Counted from the stretch's first letter, positions 17,763 through 26,209 are shown. The stretch is 64,000 nt of DNA from Myxococcales bacterium (GCA_016706545.1 JADJJK010000041.1:26078-90077); one strand, 5' to 3'. Program-made: numbers and translations. Notes: generated by a model from the letters alone, not told the origin.

Positions 17763-18560
17763 ATGCGTGGTGCTTCGCTAGCTCGCCTGGTTGAAATCAT
17801 GGATCGGCTGCTCGCTCCCGATGGCTGTGCCTGGGATCGGGAGCAAACGCTCATCACGTTGCGAGCCTTCCTCATCGAAGAGTCGTACGAGGTGCTCGAG
17901 GCGATCGATCGCGACGATCCAGTCCTGCATCGCGAGGAGCTGGGCGACCTGCTCATGCAGGTGGTCTTTCAGTCCGCGCTGCGCCAGCGCGACGGGCACT
18001 TCGACATCGACCAGGTCGTCGAGGGGATCTGCGACAAGCTGGTCCGCCGCCACCCGCATGTCTTTGCGGCGGAGGCCGAGAAGCTCGACGATTCGAGCAA
18101 GGTCCTGGCGCAATGGGAGCGCATCAAGGCCGCCGAGAAGCCGGCCGGCACGCGCGTGCTCGACGGCGTCACCCAGGGCCTGCCGGCGCTGGCGTTCGCG
18201 CAGAAGCTCGGGAGCAAGGCGTCGAGGGTTGGCTTTGATTGGCCTTCGTGGGAGGGCTCGGCGGCCAAGATCGAGGAAGAGGTGGCCGAGGTTCGCGAGG
18301 TCGCGCAGAGCGGCGACGCGGACGGCCGCCATCATGAGATCGGCGACCTCTTGTTTGCGACCGTGAACCTGGCGCGCAAGCTCGGCGTCGACGCGGAGGT
18401 CGCGTTGCGCGACGCCAGCCGGCGCTTCCAGAGCCGGTTCGAGCACATCGAGGATCACCTGGCGGCGCAAGGGCGCCATCCCCGGGACGCTTCGCTCGAG
18501 GAGCTCGACGCGCTCTGGGACCGCGCGAAGATCGAACTCGCGGGCTTGTCAAAAAAATGA
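17763..18560 (+). CDS. mazG: Nucleoside triphosphate pyrophosphohydrolase
   Basis: A 265-aa all-alpha NTP pyrophosphatase that removes (d)NTPs to NMP and PPi. Two MazG repeats are present: the first has EESYEVLEAID and EELGDLLMQVVFQ, the second EEEVAEVREV and EIGDLLFATVNLARKLG, which supply the Mg-binding Glu/Asp residues. ATG at 17763 with GGAGTAGGG upstream; a GTG at 17721 is a weaker alternative. Its stop codon sits in the loop of an A7/T7 hairpin. Confidence 0.93.
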   Translation: MRGASLARLVEIMDRLLAPDGCAWDREQTLITLRAFLIEESYEVLEAIDRDDPVLHREELGDLLMQVVFQSALRQRDGHFDIDQVVEGICDKLVRRHPHVFAAEAEKLDDSSKVLAQWERIKAAEKPAGTRVLDGVTQGLPALAFAQKLGSKASRVGFDWPSWEGSAAKIEEEVAEVREVAQSGDADGRHHEIGDLLFATVNLARKLGVDAEVALRDASRRFQSRFEHIEDHLAAQGRHPRDASLEELDALWDRAKIELAGLSKK

Positions 18561-18570
18561 CCTTTTTTTG
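18550..18570 (+). terminator. A-tract/T-tract hairpin at the mazG stop
   Basis: CAAAAAAA, loop TGACC, TTTTTTTG: a perfect 8-bp inverted repeat whose loop contains the TGA stop codon of mazG. It is striking in such GC-rich DNA. The U-run suits an intrinsic terminator, but the stem is weak A-U pairing, so its role is uncertain. Confidence 0.5.
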
Positions 18571-18971
18571 TGCAGATCACCTCAGGCACGCGCGATCACT
18601 GGCGGATCGCTCTCGGGAACGCGGCTACGCCCGCAGGTTATCCACATCATGCGTGGATACTCCCGCCAGCTGCGCCCAGATCTCCGGCGTCAGCCGGAGC
18701 GTCGGGAGCGTCGGGAGCGTCGGGGGCTCGATGATGCGCCGAGCTCGCGGAGCTTCGCCGATCTTCGATGATCGTCGGCGCACGCGCGGACCGGGAGTGC
18801 GCGCGAACGCCGCGGATGACCGCTTCGCGGTTCACCGGCGGCAACCAGCGGCGCGTTCCGGCGCGTTCCGGCGCGTTCCGGCGCGTTCCGGCGCGTTCCA
18901 CCGCGTTCCGTACCGTGTCGCCGCGGCCCTTGTGATAACTTCTTCTCTGCGCTGGGCCGCAGGATCGCCTG
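18571..18971. other. Gene-free spacer with DnaA-box palindrome and two tandem repeats
   Basis: No convincing gene. It contains TTATCCACA (18638-18646), a perfect DnaA-box consensus, as part of the inverted repeat TATCCAC/GTGGATA (18639-18645 and 18653-18659). A 9-bp repeat (GTCGGGAGC, 18692-18726) and a 10-bp repeat (18851-18910) follow. The phoH promoter should lie near the right end but is not evident. Confidence 0.55.
18851..18910. repeat. 10-bp tandem repeat, six copies
   Basis: Five exact copies of GCGCGTTCCG-type units (the fifth ends CCA) and a sixth degenerate one, 60 bp upstream of phoH. Confidence 0.9.
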
Positions 18972-21900
18972 GTGCATCCAAGATCGACCGTGACCACAGC
19001 CAAGACGATTCGTCGCGACAAGCTAGCGTTTGAAGACGCAGAGGCGCTGCAAGCGCTGTGCGGCAGCAACAACAACCGGCTCAAGCTCATCGAGCGCACA
19101 GCGGGAGCATCGCTCCACCTGCGCGGCAACGAGATCACCATCGAGGCCGATGAAGCGACCACGCCGCTGGTGCGGTCCGCGCTCGAGCAGCTCTACGACC
19201 TGGCGCTGGCGGGGCGGGCGTTCACCGGCGACGACGTGGTGCGCGCCGTCAAGCTCCTGCAAGGCTCCCAGACCGCCGAGATCCACGCCATGTTCGGCGA
19301 GACCATCCTGGCGCCGCGCGGCGCCAGGCCCATCGCCGCCAAGGGGGCGGCGCAGCGCGCGTATGTCGAGCTGGTCAAGCAGAACGATATCGTCTTCGCC
19401 GTCGGCCCGGCGGGCACCGGCAAGACCTACCTGGCGATGGCCATGGCGGTGCGCGCGCTGCTCGAGCGGCAGGTCCGCCGCATCATCTTGACCCGGCCCG
19501 CGGTGGAGGCCGGCGAGCGCCTGGGCTTCTTGCCCGGCACGCTGGAAGAGAAGGTGGACCCGTACCTGAGGCCGCTCCACGACGCCCTGGCCGACATGCT
19601 GGAGCCGGAGCGGCGCGAGCGCTACATGATCGAGGGCGTGATCGAGGTCGCGCCGCTGGCGTTCATGCGCGGTCGCACGCTCAACGATGCGTTCATCGTG
19701 CTCGACGAAGCGCAGAACACCACCTCCGAGCAGATGAAGATGTTCCTGACCCGCATCGGCTTCGGCAGCAAGGCGGTGGTCACCGGGGACCCGACGCAGA
19801 CCGATCTGCCGCGCGGTCAGCGCAGCGGCCTGGTGGACTCGCTGGAACTGGTGGCGGGGATTCGCGGCATCGGCCGCGTCGACTTCACCGACTCCGATGT
19901 GGTGCGTCACCCGCTGGTGGCGGCGCTGATCCGCGCCTATGACCGACGTGATCGCCAGCGCAACGGCGTCGCTGAGCCAACGCCCGCGGCGGCCACGTCG
20001 CTGCCGGCCGTCGCGGCGGCCGGTGACTCTGCCGGCGACTCGGGCGCTCCCGCCTGCCGTTTCCGCCGTGCCCGCCGTGCCCGCCGTGCCCGCCGATCCG
20101 GCCGCTGGCGAGTAGGTCGTCCGCCTCGGCCGGACGCCGCTGACATTCGGCACCGGCTGGCGCCGCGGCCTCTGCTACATTGCCGGCCGATGCAGATGGT
20201 GTCTTCCCCGGACGACCTGGTGGCCGCAGTGGCCCGGGAACGCAAGATGTCGGCATATCGCGTGCGACGCCAGGGGGAGGGGTGGGTGGAGCTGGAGGTG
20301 GTGGCGCAGCGGGTGCGCGGGGTCCCGGTGCTCCTGGTGGTCGCCTGGCCTGAGCTGTGGAGCAGCGCCGCGGCGCTCGAGCCGCACCTCTTGCGCGCGC
20401 GCTCTGGCAACTACGGGCTCTTGCTGCTCGGCGCGGACGCGGACTTCGAGCAGGTCTCGTTCGACCTGCACCCCGCGGACGCAGACCTGATGACGTTGCC
20501 GGCCCCGCTGTCGGTGGCGCACCTGCTCCTGGCCTTGCGCTCGCGGGGCGAGGCGTGCGCGCAGCGCCTGGCCGCCGCCGCGCTGGAGCTGGAGGTCGAG
20601 CGCGCGCGGCATGAGAACGACATGCTCATCACCATCGGCCGCGCGCTGTCGCAGGAGCGAGACATCAAGTCGTTGCTCGCGATCATCTTGCGCCGCGCCT
20701 GTGAGGTCACCGGGTGCGACGCCGGCTCGGTGTACACCGTGGAAGACCACGACGACGCCGAGAAGCGAACCCTGTCGTTCGTGGTCTCGCAGAACGACAG
20801 CCGCGCGGTGCAAGAGGGCGGGTTCTCGATCCCGGTGTCGGGCCGCTCCATCGTCGGCGCCTGCGTCCTCAACAGCCAGATCATCAACATCAAGGACCTC
20901 TACGGCCTCGACGAGCCGGGCGCCGGCAACAACCCCTGGGGCTTCGTTCACGATCGCAGCTTCGACGACAAGTACGGCTACCAGACGCGCTCGGTGCTGG
21001 CGGTGCCGATGATCTCGGCGCGCGCCGAGGTCATCGGCGTGCTCCAGCTCATCAACAAGCGAGCCAAGGGCTGGATCGGCCTCGAGCTGCCCAGCGACTT
21101 TCAGGTCGGCGTGGTGCCGTTCGACGACGTGTCGGTGGCGTACGTGTCCACCCTGGCCTCGCAGGCCGGCATCGCGCTGGAGAACGTGCTCCTCTACGAG
21201 GAGGTCAAGACGCTGTTCGAGGGCTTCGTCAAGGCCTCGGTCACCGCCATCGAGTCGCGCGATCCGACGACCTCCGGCCACTCCGAGCGCGTGGCGCAGC
21301 TCACCGTTGGCCTGGCCAAGGCGGTGGGCCGCTCCACCTCCGGTCGCTATCGCGACACGCGCTTCAGCCGCGACGACCTGGTGCAGATCCAGTACGCCGC
21401 GCTCTTGCATGACTTTGGCAAGGTCGGCGTGCGCGAGCACATCTTGGTCAAGCCCAAGAAGCTCTACGATCACCAGCGCGAGTTGATCCTGGAGCGCTTT
21501 CGCACCATCCGACGCGGCTATCAGATCGAGGGGCTCGACAGCAAGGTGCGGTACCTGATGCAGGCCTCCCGCGAGCGCATCGCCGCCGAGCTGCACCAGA
21601 TCGACAGCCAGGTGGAGGCGCGGCTGGCGCAGATCGATGACGCGATCCGGTTCATCCTGCAGGCCAACGAGCCGACGGTGCTGGACCAAGGCGGCTTCGA
21701 GCGCATCGCCGAGATCGCCGGCATGACCTATCGCACCGATGACGGCGACGAGCTCCCGATCTTGACCTGTGACGAGGCCACCGCGCTGCAGATCCGCCGC
21801 GGCTCGTTGACCGAGGCCGAGCGCCTGGAGATCAACAGCCACGTGGTCCACACGTACAACTTCCTGTGCGAGATCCCGTGGGGCCGAACGCTGCGCGACG

Positions 21901-22172
21901 TCCCGCACATCGCCGGCGCCCACCACGAGAAGCTGGACGGCACCGGGTACCCGCGTGGCCTGCGCGGCCAGGAGATCCCCGTGCCGGCCCGCATCATGAC
22001 CATCGCCGACATCTACGACGCGCTGACCGCCAAGGATCGGCCGTACAAGCGTGCGCTGCCTGCGGAGAAGGCGCTGGATATCCTGGCGGATGACGTGAAG
22101 AAGGGCGCCATCGACGCCGAGCTGTTTGCGATCTTCCAGCAGGCGCAGGTCTGGGCGCTGGTGAGCAAGTGA
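18972..22172 (+). CDS. phoH: PhoH-family ATPase read through into GAF/HD-GYP protein (probably two genes)
   Basis: One uninterrupted 1066-codon frame contains two normally separate proteins. Residues 1-330 are PhoH (PhoH-like RNA-associated ATPase): Walker A GPAGTGKTY near 145, TRPAVEAGERLGFLPGTLEE, Walker B FIVLDEAQNT. Residues from about 407 are a GAF plus HD-GYP signalling protein. The linker has poor codon bias and repeats (RRARRARRARRSGRW). In the +1 frame the same DNA reads a well-biased tail (PPAVSAVPAVPAVPADPAAGE) ending at TAG 20113-20115, so I suspect one extra C in the CCC at 20049-20051 and a true phoH of about 380 codons. GTG start at 18972; GTG at 18990 is possible. phoH, an HD protein and ybeY in this order is widespread. 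Confidence 0.75.
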   Translation: MHPRSTVTTAKTIRRDKLAFEDAEALQALCGSNNNRLKLIERTAGASLHLRGNEITIEADEATTPLVRSALEQLYDLALAGRAFTGDDVVRAVKLLQGSQTAEIHAMFGETILAPRGARPIAAKGAAQRAYVELVKQNDIVFAVGPAGTGKTYLAMAMAVRALLERQVRRIILTRPAVEAGERLGFLPGTLEEKVDPYLRPLHDALADMLEPERRERYMIEGVIEVAPLAFMRGRTLNDAFIVLDEAQNTTSEQMKMFLTRIGFGSKAVVTGDPTQTDLPRGQRSGLVDSLELVAGIRGIGRVDFTDSDVVRHPLVAALIRAYDRRDRQRNGVAEPTPAAATSLPAVAAAGDSAGDSGAPACRFRRARRARRARRSGRWRVGRPPRPDAADIRHRLAPRPLLHCRPMQMVSSPDDLVAAVARERKMSAYRVRRQGEGWVELEVVAQRVRGVPVLLVVAWPELWSSAAALEPHLLRARSGNYGLLLLGADADFEQVSFDLHPADADLMTLPAPLSVAHLLLALRSRGEACAQRLAAAALELEVERARHENDMLITIGRALSQERDIKSLLAIILRRACEVTGCDAGSVYTVEDHDDAEKRTLSFVVSQNDSRAVQEGGFSIPVSGRSIVGACVLNSQIINIKDLYGLDEPGAGNNPWGFVHDRSFDDKYGYQTRSVLAVPMISARAEVIGVLQLINKRAKGWIGLELPSDFQVGVVPFDDVSVAYVSTLASQAGIALENVLLYEEVKTLFEGFVKASVTAIESRDPTTSGHSERVAQLTVGLAKAVGRSTSGRYRDTRFSRDDLVQIQYAALLHDFGKVGVREHILVKPKKLYDHQRELILERFRTIRRGYQIEGLDSKVRYLMQASRERIAAELHQIDSQVEARLAQIDDAIRFILQANEPTVLDQGGFERIAEIAGMTYRTDDGDELPILTCDEATALQIRRGSLTEAERLEINSHVVHTYNFLCEIPWGRTLRDVPHIAGAHHEKLDGTGYPRGLRGQEIPVPARIMTIADIYDALTAKDRPYKRALPAEKALDILADDVKKGAIDAELFAIFQQAQVWALVSK
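20190..22172 (+). other. GAF + HD-GYP phosphodiesterase module, likely its own gene
   Basis: If translated separately, ATG 20190 gives 660 aa. Residues about 1-120 form an N-terminal region, 150-345 a GAF sensor domain (LLAIILRRACEVTGCDAGSVY, SVLAVPMISARAEVIGVLQL), and 346-650 an HD-GYP domain that typically degrades cyclic di-GMP to GMP. Motifs: HSERVAQL, LLHDFGKVGV (His 407, Asp 408), HHEKLDGTGYPRGL (from 578), IMTIADIYDALTAKDRPYK. A helical insert of about 150 residues separates the HD pair from the HHE-GYP motif. Its stop overlaps the ybeY start as GTGA. No ribosome site is clear before 20190. Confidence 0.7.
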
Positions 22173-22870
22173 CCGCCGGCAAGCGCGCCGCGAGCAAGCG
22201 CGTCGCGAGCAAGCCGGTCGCGAGCAAGGCCGGCGGCAAGCGGACCGTCGCCAGCAAGCCCGCCGCCGGCAAGCGCGTCGCGGCAAGCGCGTCGCGAGCA
22301 AGCCGGTCGCGACCCCGCGGCAAGCGGACCGTCGCCAGCAAGGCGGTCGCCCCCAAGCGCCCCGCGGCCTCGGCTCGCCTGGCCGCCGTTCGCGTCACCC
22401 TGGAGCTCGGCGTGGATGACGCGGTCCTCGCCCACGCGCCATGGCGCGCGCGCCTGCGTCGCGAGGTGGCGCGCATGCTCACCGCGGCCGCGCGCACCGA
22501 GCGCCGGCAGACCCTGGAGGCCTCGCTGCGCCTGACCGACGATCCGACGATCCGCGAGCTCAACCGGGACTTTCGCCACAAGGACAAGCCCACCGACGTG
22601 CTGGCCTTCGCCCAGCGCGAGGGCCCATGGGCCGGCGTCGGCGCCGAGCTGCTGGGCGATATCGTGATCTCGGTGCCCACCGCGCGCCGCCAGGCCAAGC
22701 GCAAGTCCCCCGAGGGCGTGTACCTGGAGGTTCGCTTCCTCGCCGCCCACGGCCTCTGTCACCTCCTGGGCTATGACCACCGCGATGACGAAGAAGAGCG
22801 CGTCATGAACGCGCGCATGACCGCGCTCCTGGCCCAGGCCAGCGGCTCCGGCCGCGTCCACGCCGCGTAG
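22169..22870 (+). CDS. ybeY: Endoribonuclease YbeY with N-terminal basic repeat tail
   Basis: YbeY is the zinc-dependent RNase needed for rRNA maturation and ribosome quality control. The catalytic core (residues about 75-225) has LNRDFRHKDKPTDVLAF and the His triad HGLCHLLGYDH (194, 198, 204). The GTG start overlaps the HD-GYP stop as GTGA. Unusually, residues 1-72 are a Lys/Arg/Ala/Ser repeat (KRVASKPVASKAGGKRTVASK) resembling histone H1 or the basic tails of RNA-binding proteins. The segment ASASRASRSRPR is out of phase with the repeat, as if one base were lost and one gained. If the tail is not translated the gene would need an internal start, and no good one is visible. Confidence 0.88.
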   Translation: MTAGKRAASKRVASKPVASKAGGKRTVASKPAAGKRVAASASRASRSRPRGKRTVASKAVAPKRPAASARLAAVRVTLELGVDDAVLAHAPWRARLRREVARMLTAAARTERRQTLEASLRLTDDPTIRELNRDFRHKDKPTDVLAFAQREGPWAGVGAELLGDIVISVPTARRQAKRKSPEGVYLEVRFLAAHGLCHLLGYDHRDDEEERVMNARMTALLAQASGSGRVHAA

Positions 22871-23180
22871 CCAACGCCGGTTCAACGCGGGTTCAACGCC
22901 GGTTCAACGCCGGCCGCTGGGCGACGTCCGCCTCGGCCGTAGGCCTCAGTCGACAGGTGCTCATCAAGGCCCCAGGGCGCGCCGGGCACGCTGGCCGTCG
23001 CAGGCCGCGGTCCTTCGTCTCGAGCCTGCGCGCGCGCGATGCAATGCAACGAAATTCATCGGGTTCCGCAGCCGCTGCCAGGCCGCGCGCCGCGGACTCG
23101 CCAGCTCGGGATGCCTTGGCACGCCGGGTGCTTTTAGACCTGCCACGACCTTCGCTCCTGCACCCGAATCTGGAGGCACC
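22871..23180. other. Spacer with 11-bp tandem repeat
   Basis: The unit CAACGCCGGTT occurs four times at 22872-22913, just after the ybeY stop. The remainder (22914-23180) has no gene that I can support; a TGGAGG site near 23171-23176 belongs to the next gene. Confidence 0.7.
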
Positions 23181-24755
23181 ATGTCCACCCCCACGTTGCG
23201 CACTTCTCTCTTCTTCGCCGCCCTTGGCCTGTGCAGCGGCGCGCTCGCCGGCACCGCGGTCGCGCAGAGCACGCGCGGCGCCAGCGCCGAGGTCAGCGCC
23301 GATCCTGCCGTGGTGGTGTTGTCCTTCGATGGAGATGATGATCTCGCGGTGTCGGCGCGCTCCACGGTGCTGGCGCTGGTCGACCGCGACTACGAGGTGG
23401 TGCCGCCGCGCATGTGGCGCGACGCGCTGGACATGGACGCTCGCGGCCGCACCGGCAAGGCGGCGTGGGCCCCAGCGGCGCGCGAGCTGGGGGTCGCCGC
23501 GGTGGTGGAGGGCGCCGCCATCAAGAGCCGCGGCGGCGGCATGCTGCGGCTCTGGGTGAGGGACGCGCACACCGGCAAGGTGATGGGCGAGGTGTCCGCG
23601 CCGCTGTCGCGCGACGGCCTCGATGAAAAGGCCAAGGCCGCGCTCGAGATGGAGCTGGTGGACGCGCTGTTCGCCGCCACCGACGGCCAGGTGGCCAGCC
23701 GCAAGCGCGAGGCCGCGCGCGCGCGCACCAGGCCGCTGCGGCAGGAGCTGGTGAGTGATCGCGACGACGCGGGCGCCGACGAGGGCGACGAGCGCGCGGA
23801 CGATCGAGACGACGACGGCGCGAACGAGCGCGACGGGCGTGACGAGCGCGCGGACGAGGGCACCCGCAGGTCGCGGTCGCCGCGCGGCGCCACCGCGGTC
23901 AAGGTCGAGGTGGCCTCTTCGCAGTCGGGGCTCGAGGGCCAAGATCGGCTCGCGCTGTTTGACGCGCCGCAGACCGATGGATCGCAGGCGCCGTCGCTGG
24001 TCACCGCGGCGCCCGTCGTCGCGCGGCCATCGATCGCGGAGGTCTCCTTGACCGCCTCGGCGATCTCGCGCCAGTTCGGCTTCACCGGCGCGATCTTGCC
24101 GGCCGACTACCCCGGGAGCACGGTGACCAGCGTGGGCCTGGCGGCGGCGGTGTACCCGATGAGCCAGCGCGACGCGCGTGGTCGCCTGAGCGGCTTTGGC
24201 CTCGCTGGCGCGGTGACCACCGCCGTCGGCTCGGAGGTGCCGGTGGAGATCGATGAAGAGGTCTTCGACTTCCCCGTCAGCCAGCGCACCTGGCAGATCG
24301 GCCTGCACTATCGCTGGCCGGCTGGTCCCGCGCTGGTGGATGGTCACCTCGGCTACGGCTCCATCACCCACTACGTCGACGACATGCCGGAGGACGCCGA
24401 TCTGGAGCTCGACCTGCTCGACGCCGAGTATGGCTTCCTCGACCTCGGTGGCCGGGTGGAGATCGAGGCGGGGCCGCGCACGACGCTCGGCTTCTCCGCC
24501 AGCTACCTGTACATGACCCAGGTTGGGATCGTCACGGATCCGGACCTGCTCGGCGGTGTGAAGTCGTGGGGCATGAAGATGGGGCTCGATCTCAAGGTGC
24601 AGCTCAAGAAAGGCGTCTACGCCGCCGCCGGCGCGGACTACCGCCGGGTCAGCATGGTGTTTGACGGGGACGGCGAGCTGTTCGACGAGGTGGACGTGGA
24701 CGACGCCAAGGACACCTTCGTCGGTGGCCACCTGGATGTTGGCGTGGCGTTCTGA
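23181..24755 (+). CDS. Exported two-domain protein, probable outer-membrane beta-barrel
   Basis: A 524-aa protein with a clear signal peptide (MSTPTLRTSLFFAALGLCSG, cleavage after AVAQ). Residues about 40-170 resemble a periplasmic TolB/FlgO-like alpha/beta domain (VVLSFDGDDDLAVSARSTVL, LGVAAVVEGAAIKSRGG). Residues 185-240 are a charged Asp/Glu/Arg linker. The rest is rich in alternating hydrophobic strands (YRWPAGPALVDGHLGYGSI, TTLGFSASYLYMTQVGI) and ends in Phe, the usual outer-membrane barrel signature. ATG at 23181 with TGGAGG upstream. Function unknown; it precedes the twin peptide genes but with a 440-bp gap. Confidence 0.75.
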   Translation: MSTPTLRTSLFFAALGLCSGALAGTAVAQSTRGASAEVSADPAVVVLSFDGDDDLAVSARSTVLALVDRDYEVVPPRMWRDALDMDARGRTGKAAWAPAARELGVAAVVEGAAIKSRGGGMLRLWVRDAHTGKVMGEVSAPLSRDGLDEKAKAALEMELVDALFAATDGQVASRKREAARARTRPLRQELVSDRDDAGADEGDERADDRDDDGANERDGRDERADEGTRRSRSPRGATAVKVEVASSQSGLEGQDRLALFDAPQTDGSQAPSLVTAAPVVARPSIAEVSLTASAISRQFGFTGAILPADYPGSTVTSVGLAAAVYPMSQRDARGRLSGFGLAGAVTTAVGSEVPVEIDEEVFDFPVSQRTWQIGLHYRWPAGPALVDGHLGYGSITHYVDDMPEDADLELDLLDAEYGFLDLGGRVEIEAGPRTTLGFSASYLYMTQVGIVTDPDLLGGVKSWGMKMGLDLKVQLKKGVYAAAGADYRRVSMVFDGDGELFDEVDVDDAKDTFVGGHLDVGVAF

Positions 24756-25194
24756 TCCGATTGCCATGGCGCGGCGTCGCTGACGCCGCTGGCGCCGCTG
24801 ACTTCGACCTGACGCTGACGTCTCCAGGGTCTCGCCCACGCGAGGCCCTTTCGGCGTTTTCGGGCTGGGCGTCTGCGCTCGCGGCTCGGGTCGACCCGCG
24901 CGGTGCGTCGGCAGCGTCCGCCGTCCGAGCTCGTCTGCCTCGCGACGGCCAGGCGCGCGCGGCGGGCAACGGGCGCGCGACCCGGGCGACCCGGGGGCGA
25001 TCGGGGGGCAGCCGATGTCCCAGGTCGACGAATCGCTCGTTCGGCTCCATCGACCGCGGTCGACTCGTCGACGAACGCCGACGAAGTGGCTGGAACTTCT
25101 AGGTCGCGAACCTGGCGCTGCGCTCTCGAGCCGTGGCACGGGCGCTGCAATAGAGCACGACCACAAGCGAACGCTGTCCTCAAGGAGAACTGCC
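24756..25194. other. Gene-free spacer before the twin peptides
   Basis: 439 bp in which I find no gene. G-rich runs are common around 24975-25015. A ribosome site AAGGAG at 25182-25187 serves the first peptide gene; a promoter is expected in this stretch but not evident. Confidence 0.5.
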
Positions 25195-25488
25195 ATGTCG
25201 AAGCCATCTATTGACCCGCTCCTCTCGCTCGACCCCGCGGCTCTCGAGACGGCCGCGGGCGGCCGCCGCGCCGCCTCCGGTACCTCGTCTCGTCGTGCCG
25301 CCGACGCCGCTGTCCTCGATGCGCTGCAGGACGTGGAAGACGCCATCCGTGACATGGGACGAACCCAGAACCAGGGTTCGAACCAGAGCAACGACATGAT
25401 GATGGCGCTGATGATGTCCAAGCTCGCCAGCAACAACTCAGCACCGCAGGTCGTGTGCTGCGGCGGTGGCCGCAAGCGCCGCTGCTAA
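25195..25488 (+). CDS. Small peptide with double-glycine-type leader, copy 1
   Basis: A 97-aa peptide I cannot match to a known family. Residues 1-23 (ending SLDPAALETAAGG) look like a bacteriocin/RiPP double-glycine leader: LSxxEL-like helix then GG at 22-23. The remaining 74 residues start RRAASGTSSRRAAD, continue with an amphipathic helix (VLDALQDVEDAIRDMG), an Asn/Gln/Met-rich stretch, and end PQVVCCGGGRKRRC. ATG at 25195 has an AAGGAG site. A paralogue follows 53 bp downstream. No maturation enzyme, C39 peptidase or ABC exporter is nearby. A structural role is the alternative. Confidence 0.7.
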   Translation: MSKPSIDPLLSLDPAALETAAGGRRAASGTSSRRAADAAVLDALQDVEDAIRDMGRTQNQGSNQSNDMMMALMMSKLASNNSAPQVVCCGGGRKRRC

Positions 25489-25541
25489 CAGATCTCTTCT
25501 TTCCTTCTCACCTCTCTTCTCCCCGCCCTCAGGAGTCTCCC

Positions 25542-25838
25542 ATGTCCAAGCCCAAGAGCCCCGTCGTCGCCCTGACCACCATCGATCCCAATGACCTGTC
25601 CGCGGCCAGCGGCGGTCGTCGCGCCGCGTCCGGCAGCTCGTCGCGCCGCGCCAGCGACGACGCCATCCTGTCCGCGCTGCGCGACGTGACCAGCGCGCTC
25701 AAGGATCTGGGGCAGAACGCGGCCAACAACGCCAACAACAACTCCAGCAACAGCATGATGATGATGATGATGACGCTCCTGGGCAACCAGCAGCAGCAGC
25801 CGCAGGTGGTGTGCGGCGGCGGCAAGCGTCGCTGCTGA
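25542..25838 (+). CDS. Small peptide with double-glycine-type leader, copy 2
   Basis: A 98-aa paralogue of the preceding gene. Shared elements: MSKP start, TIDPNDLSAASGG leader with GG at 24-25, GGRRAASGSSSRRASD, an amphipathic helix (ILSALRDVTSALKDLG), Asn-rich linker, a run of six Met, and the tail PQVVCGGGKRRC. The helix faces and the ends are conserved, while the middle linker diverges freely, which indicates selection on both ends. AGGAG ribosome site at 25531-25535. Possible two-component peptide pair; unknown function. Confidence 0.7.
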   Translation: MSKPKSPVVALTTIDPNDLSAASGGRRAASGSSSRRASDDAILSALRDVTSALKDLGQNAANNANNNSSNSMMMMMMTLLGNQQQQPQVVCGGGKRRC

Positions 25839-26209
25839 GGGTTTCTCCCAGGCGATCCAGAGATCGACGCGCCCGTCGCCAATCCGGTTGCGCCAGCAGC
25901 CGGCATCGACTATTCCTCCGCGCCCGTCGCTCTTCACGCCTGGTCGCTTCACGACTCCCGCACAGCCGCTGATCTCGTTCGCCGTCTCGCTCGCAGCGTC
26001 GGGTGTCGACCCGAGGGGCGATCGTCTGGTCGACCGTCTGGTTGACGCTCGGCCCCAGGCCGGTCGCGCCCCGCTCGCCGAGGGCGATCCCGGCGCTGGC
26101 GGCGCGCGCCCGGAGTCCGCCGTGACGCCCGGCGACCTCCGGCTCGGCAAGCAGGCAGCGGCCAAGCCTGGCCTTCCTTTTGCGCCGGGGCTGTGCAAAG
26201 TAACCGCGC
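25839..26209. other. Gene-free spacer before the fab operon
   Basis: 371 bp with no gene recognised. A GATCGTCTGGTCGACCGTCTGG near-duplication lies at about 26022-26044. The promoter for fabD-fabG-acpP-fabF is expected here but no consensus is obvious. Confidence 0.5.

Noticed and set aside
18568..18771. Small ORF (67 aa) in the mazG-phoH spacer
   Set aside because: It runs through a tandem repeat, has no ribosome site and no sensible composition.
18571..18971. Replication origin, because of the DnaA box
   Set aside because: Only one consensus box, no AT-rich unwinding region, and no dnaA, dnaN or gidA nearby.
25372..25381. GGTTCGAACC as a possible tRNA T-loop
   Set aside because: It lies inside the first peptide gene and no cloverleaf can be drawn around it.
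22893..25475. Minus-strand ORF of 860 aa opposite the outer-membrane-like gene and the first peptide
   Set aside because: No motif or signal; the plus-strand genes have ribosome sites, a signal peptide and a paralogue.
25195..25838. Calling the twin peptides a full bacteriocin system
   Set aside because: No immunity, processing or export gene is visible in the window, so only the leader resemblance is supported.
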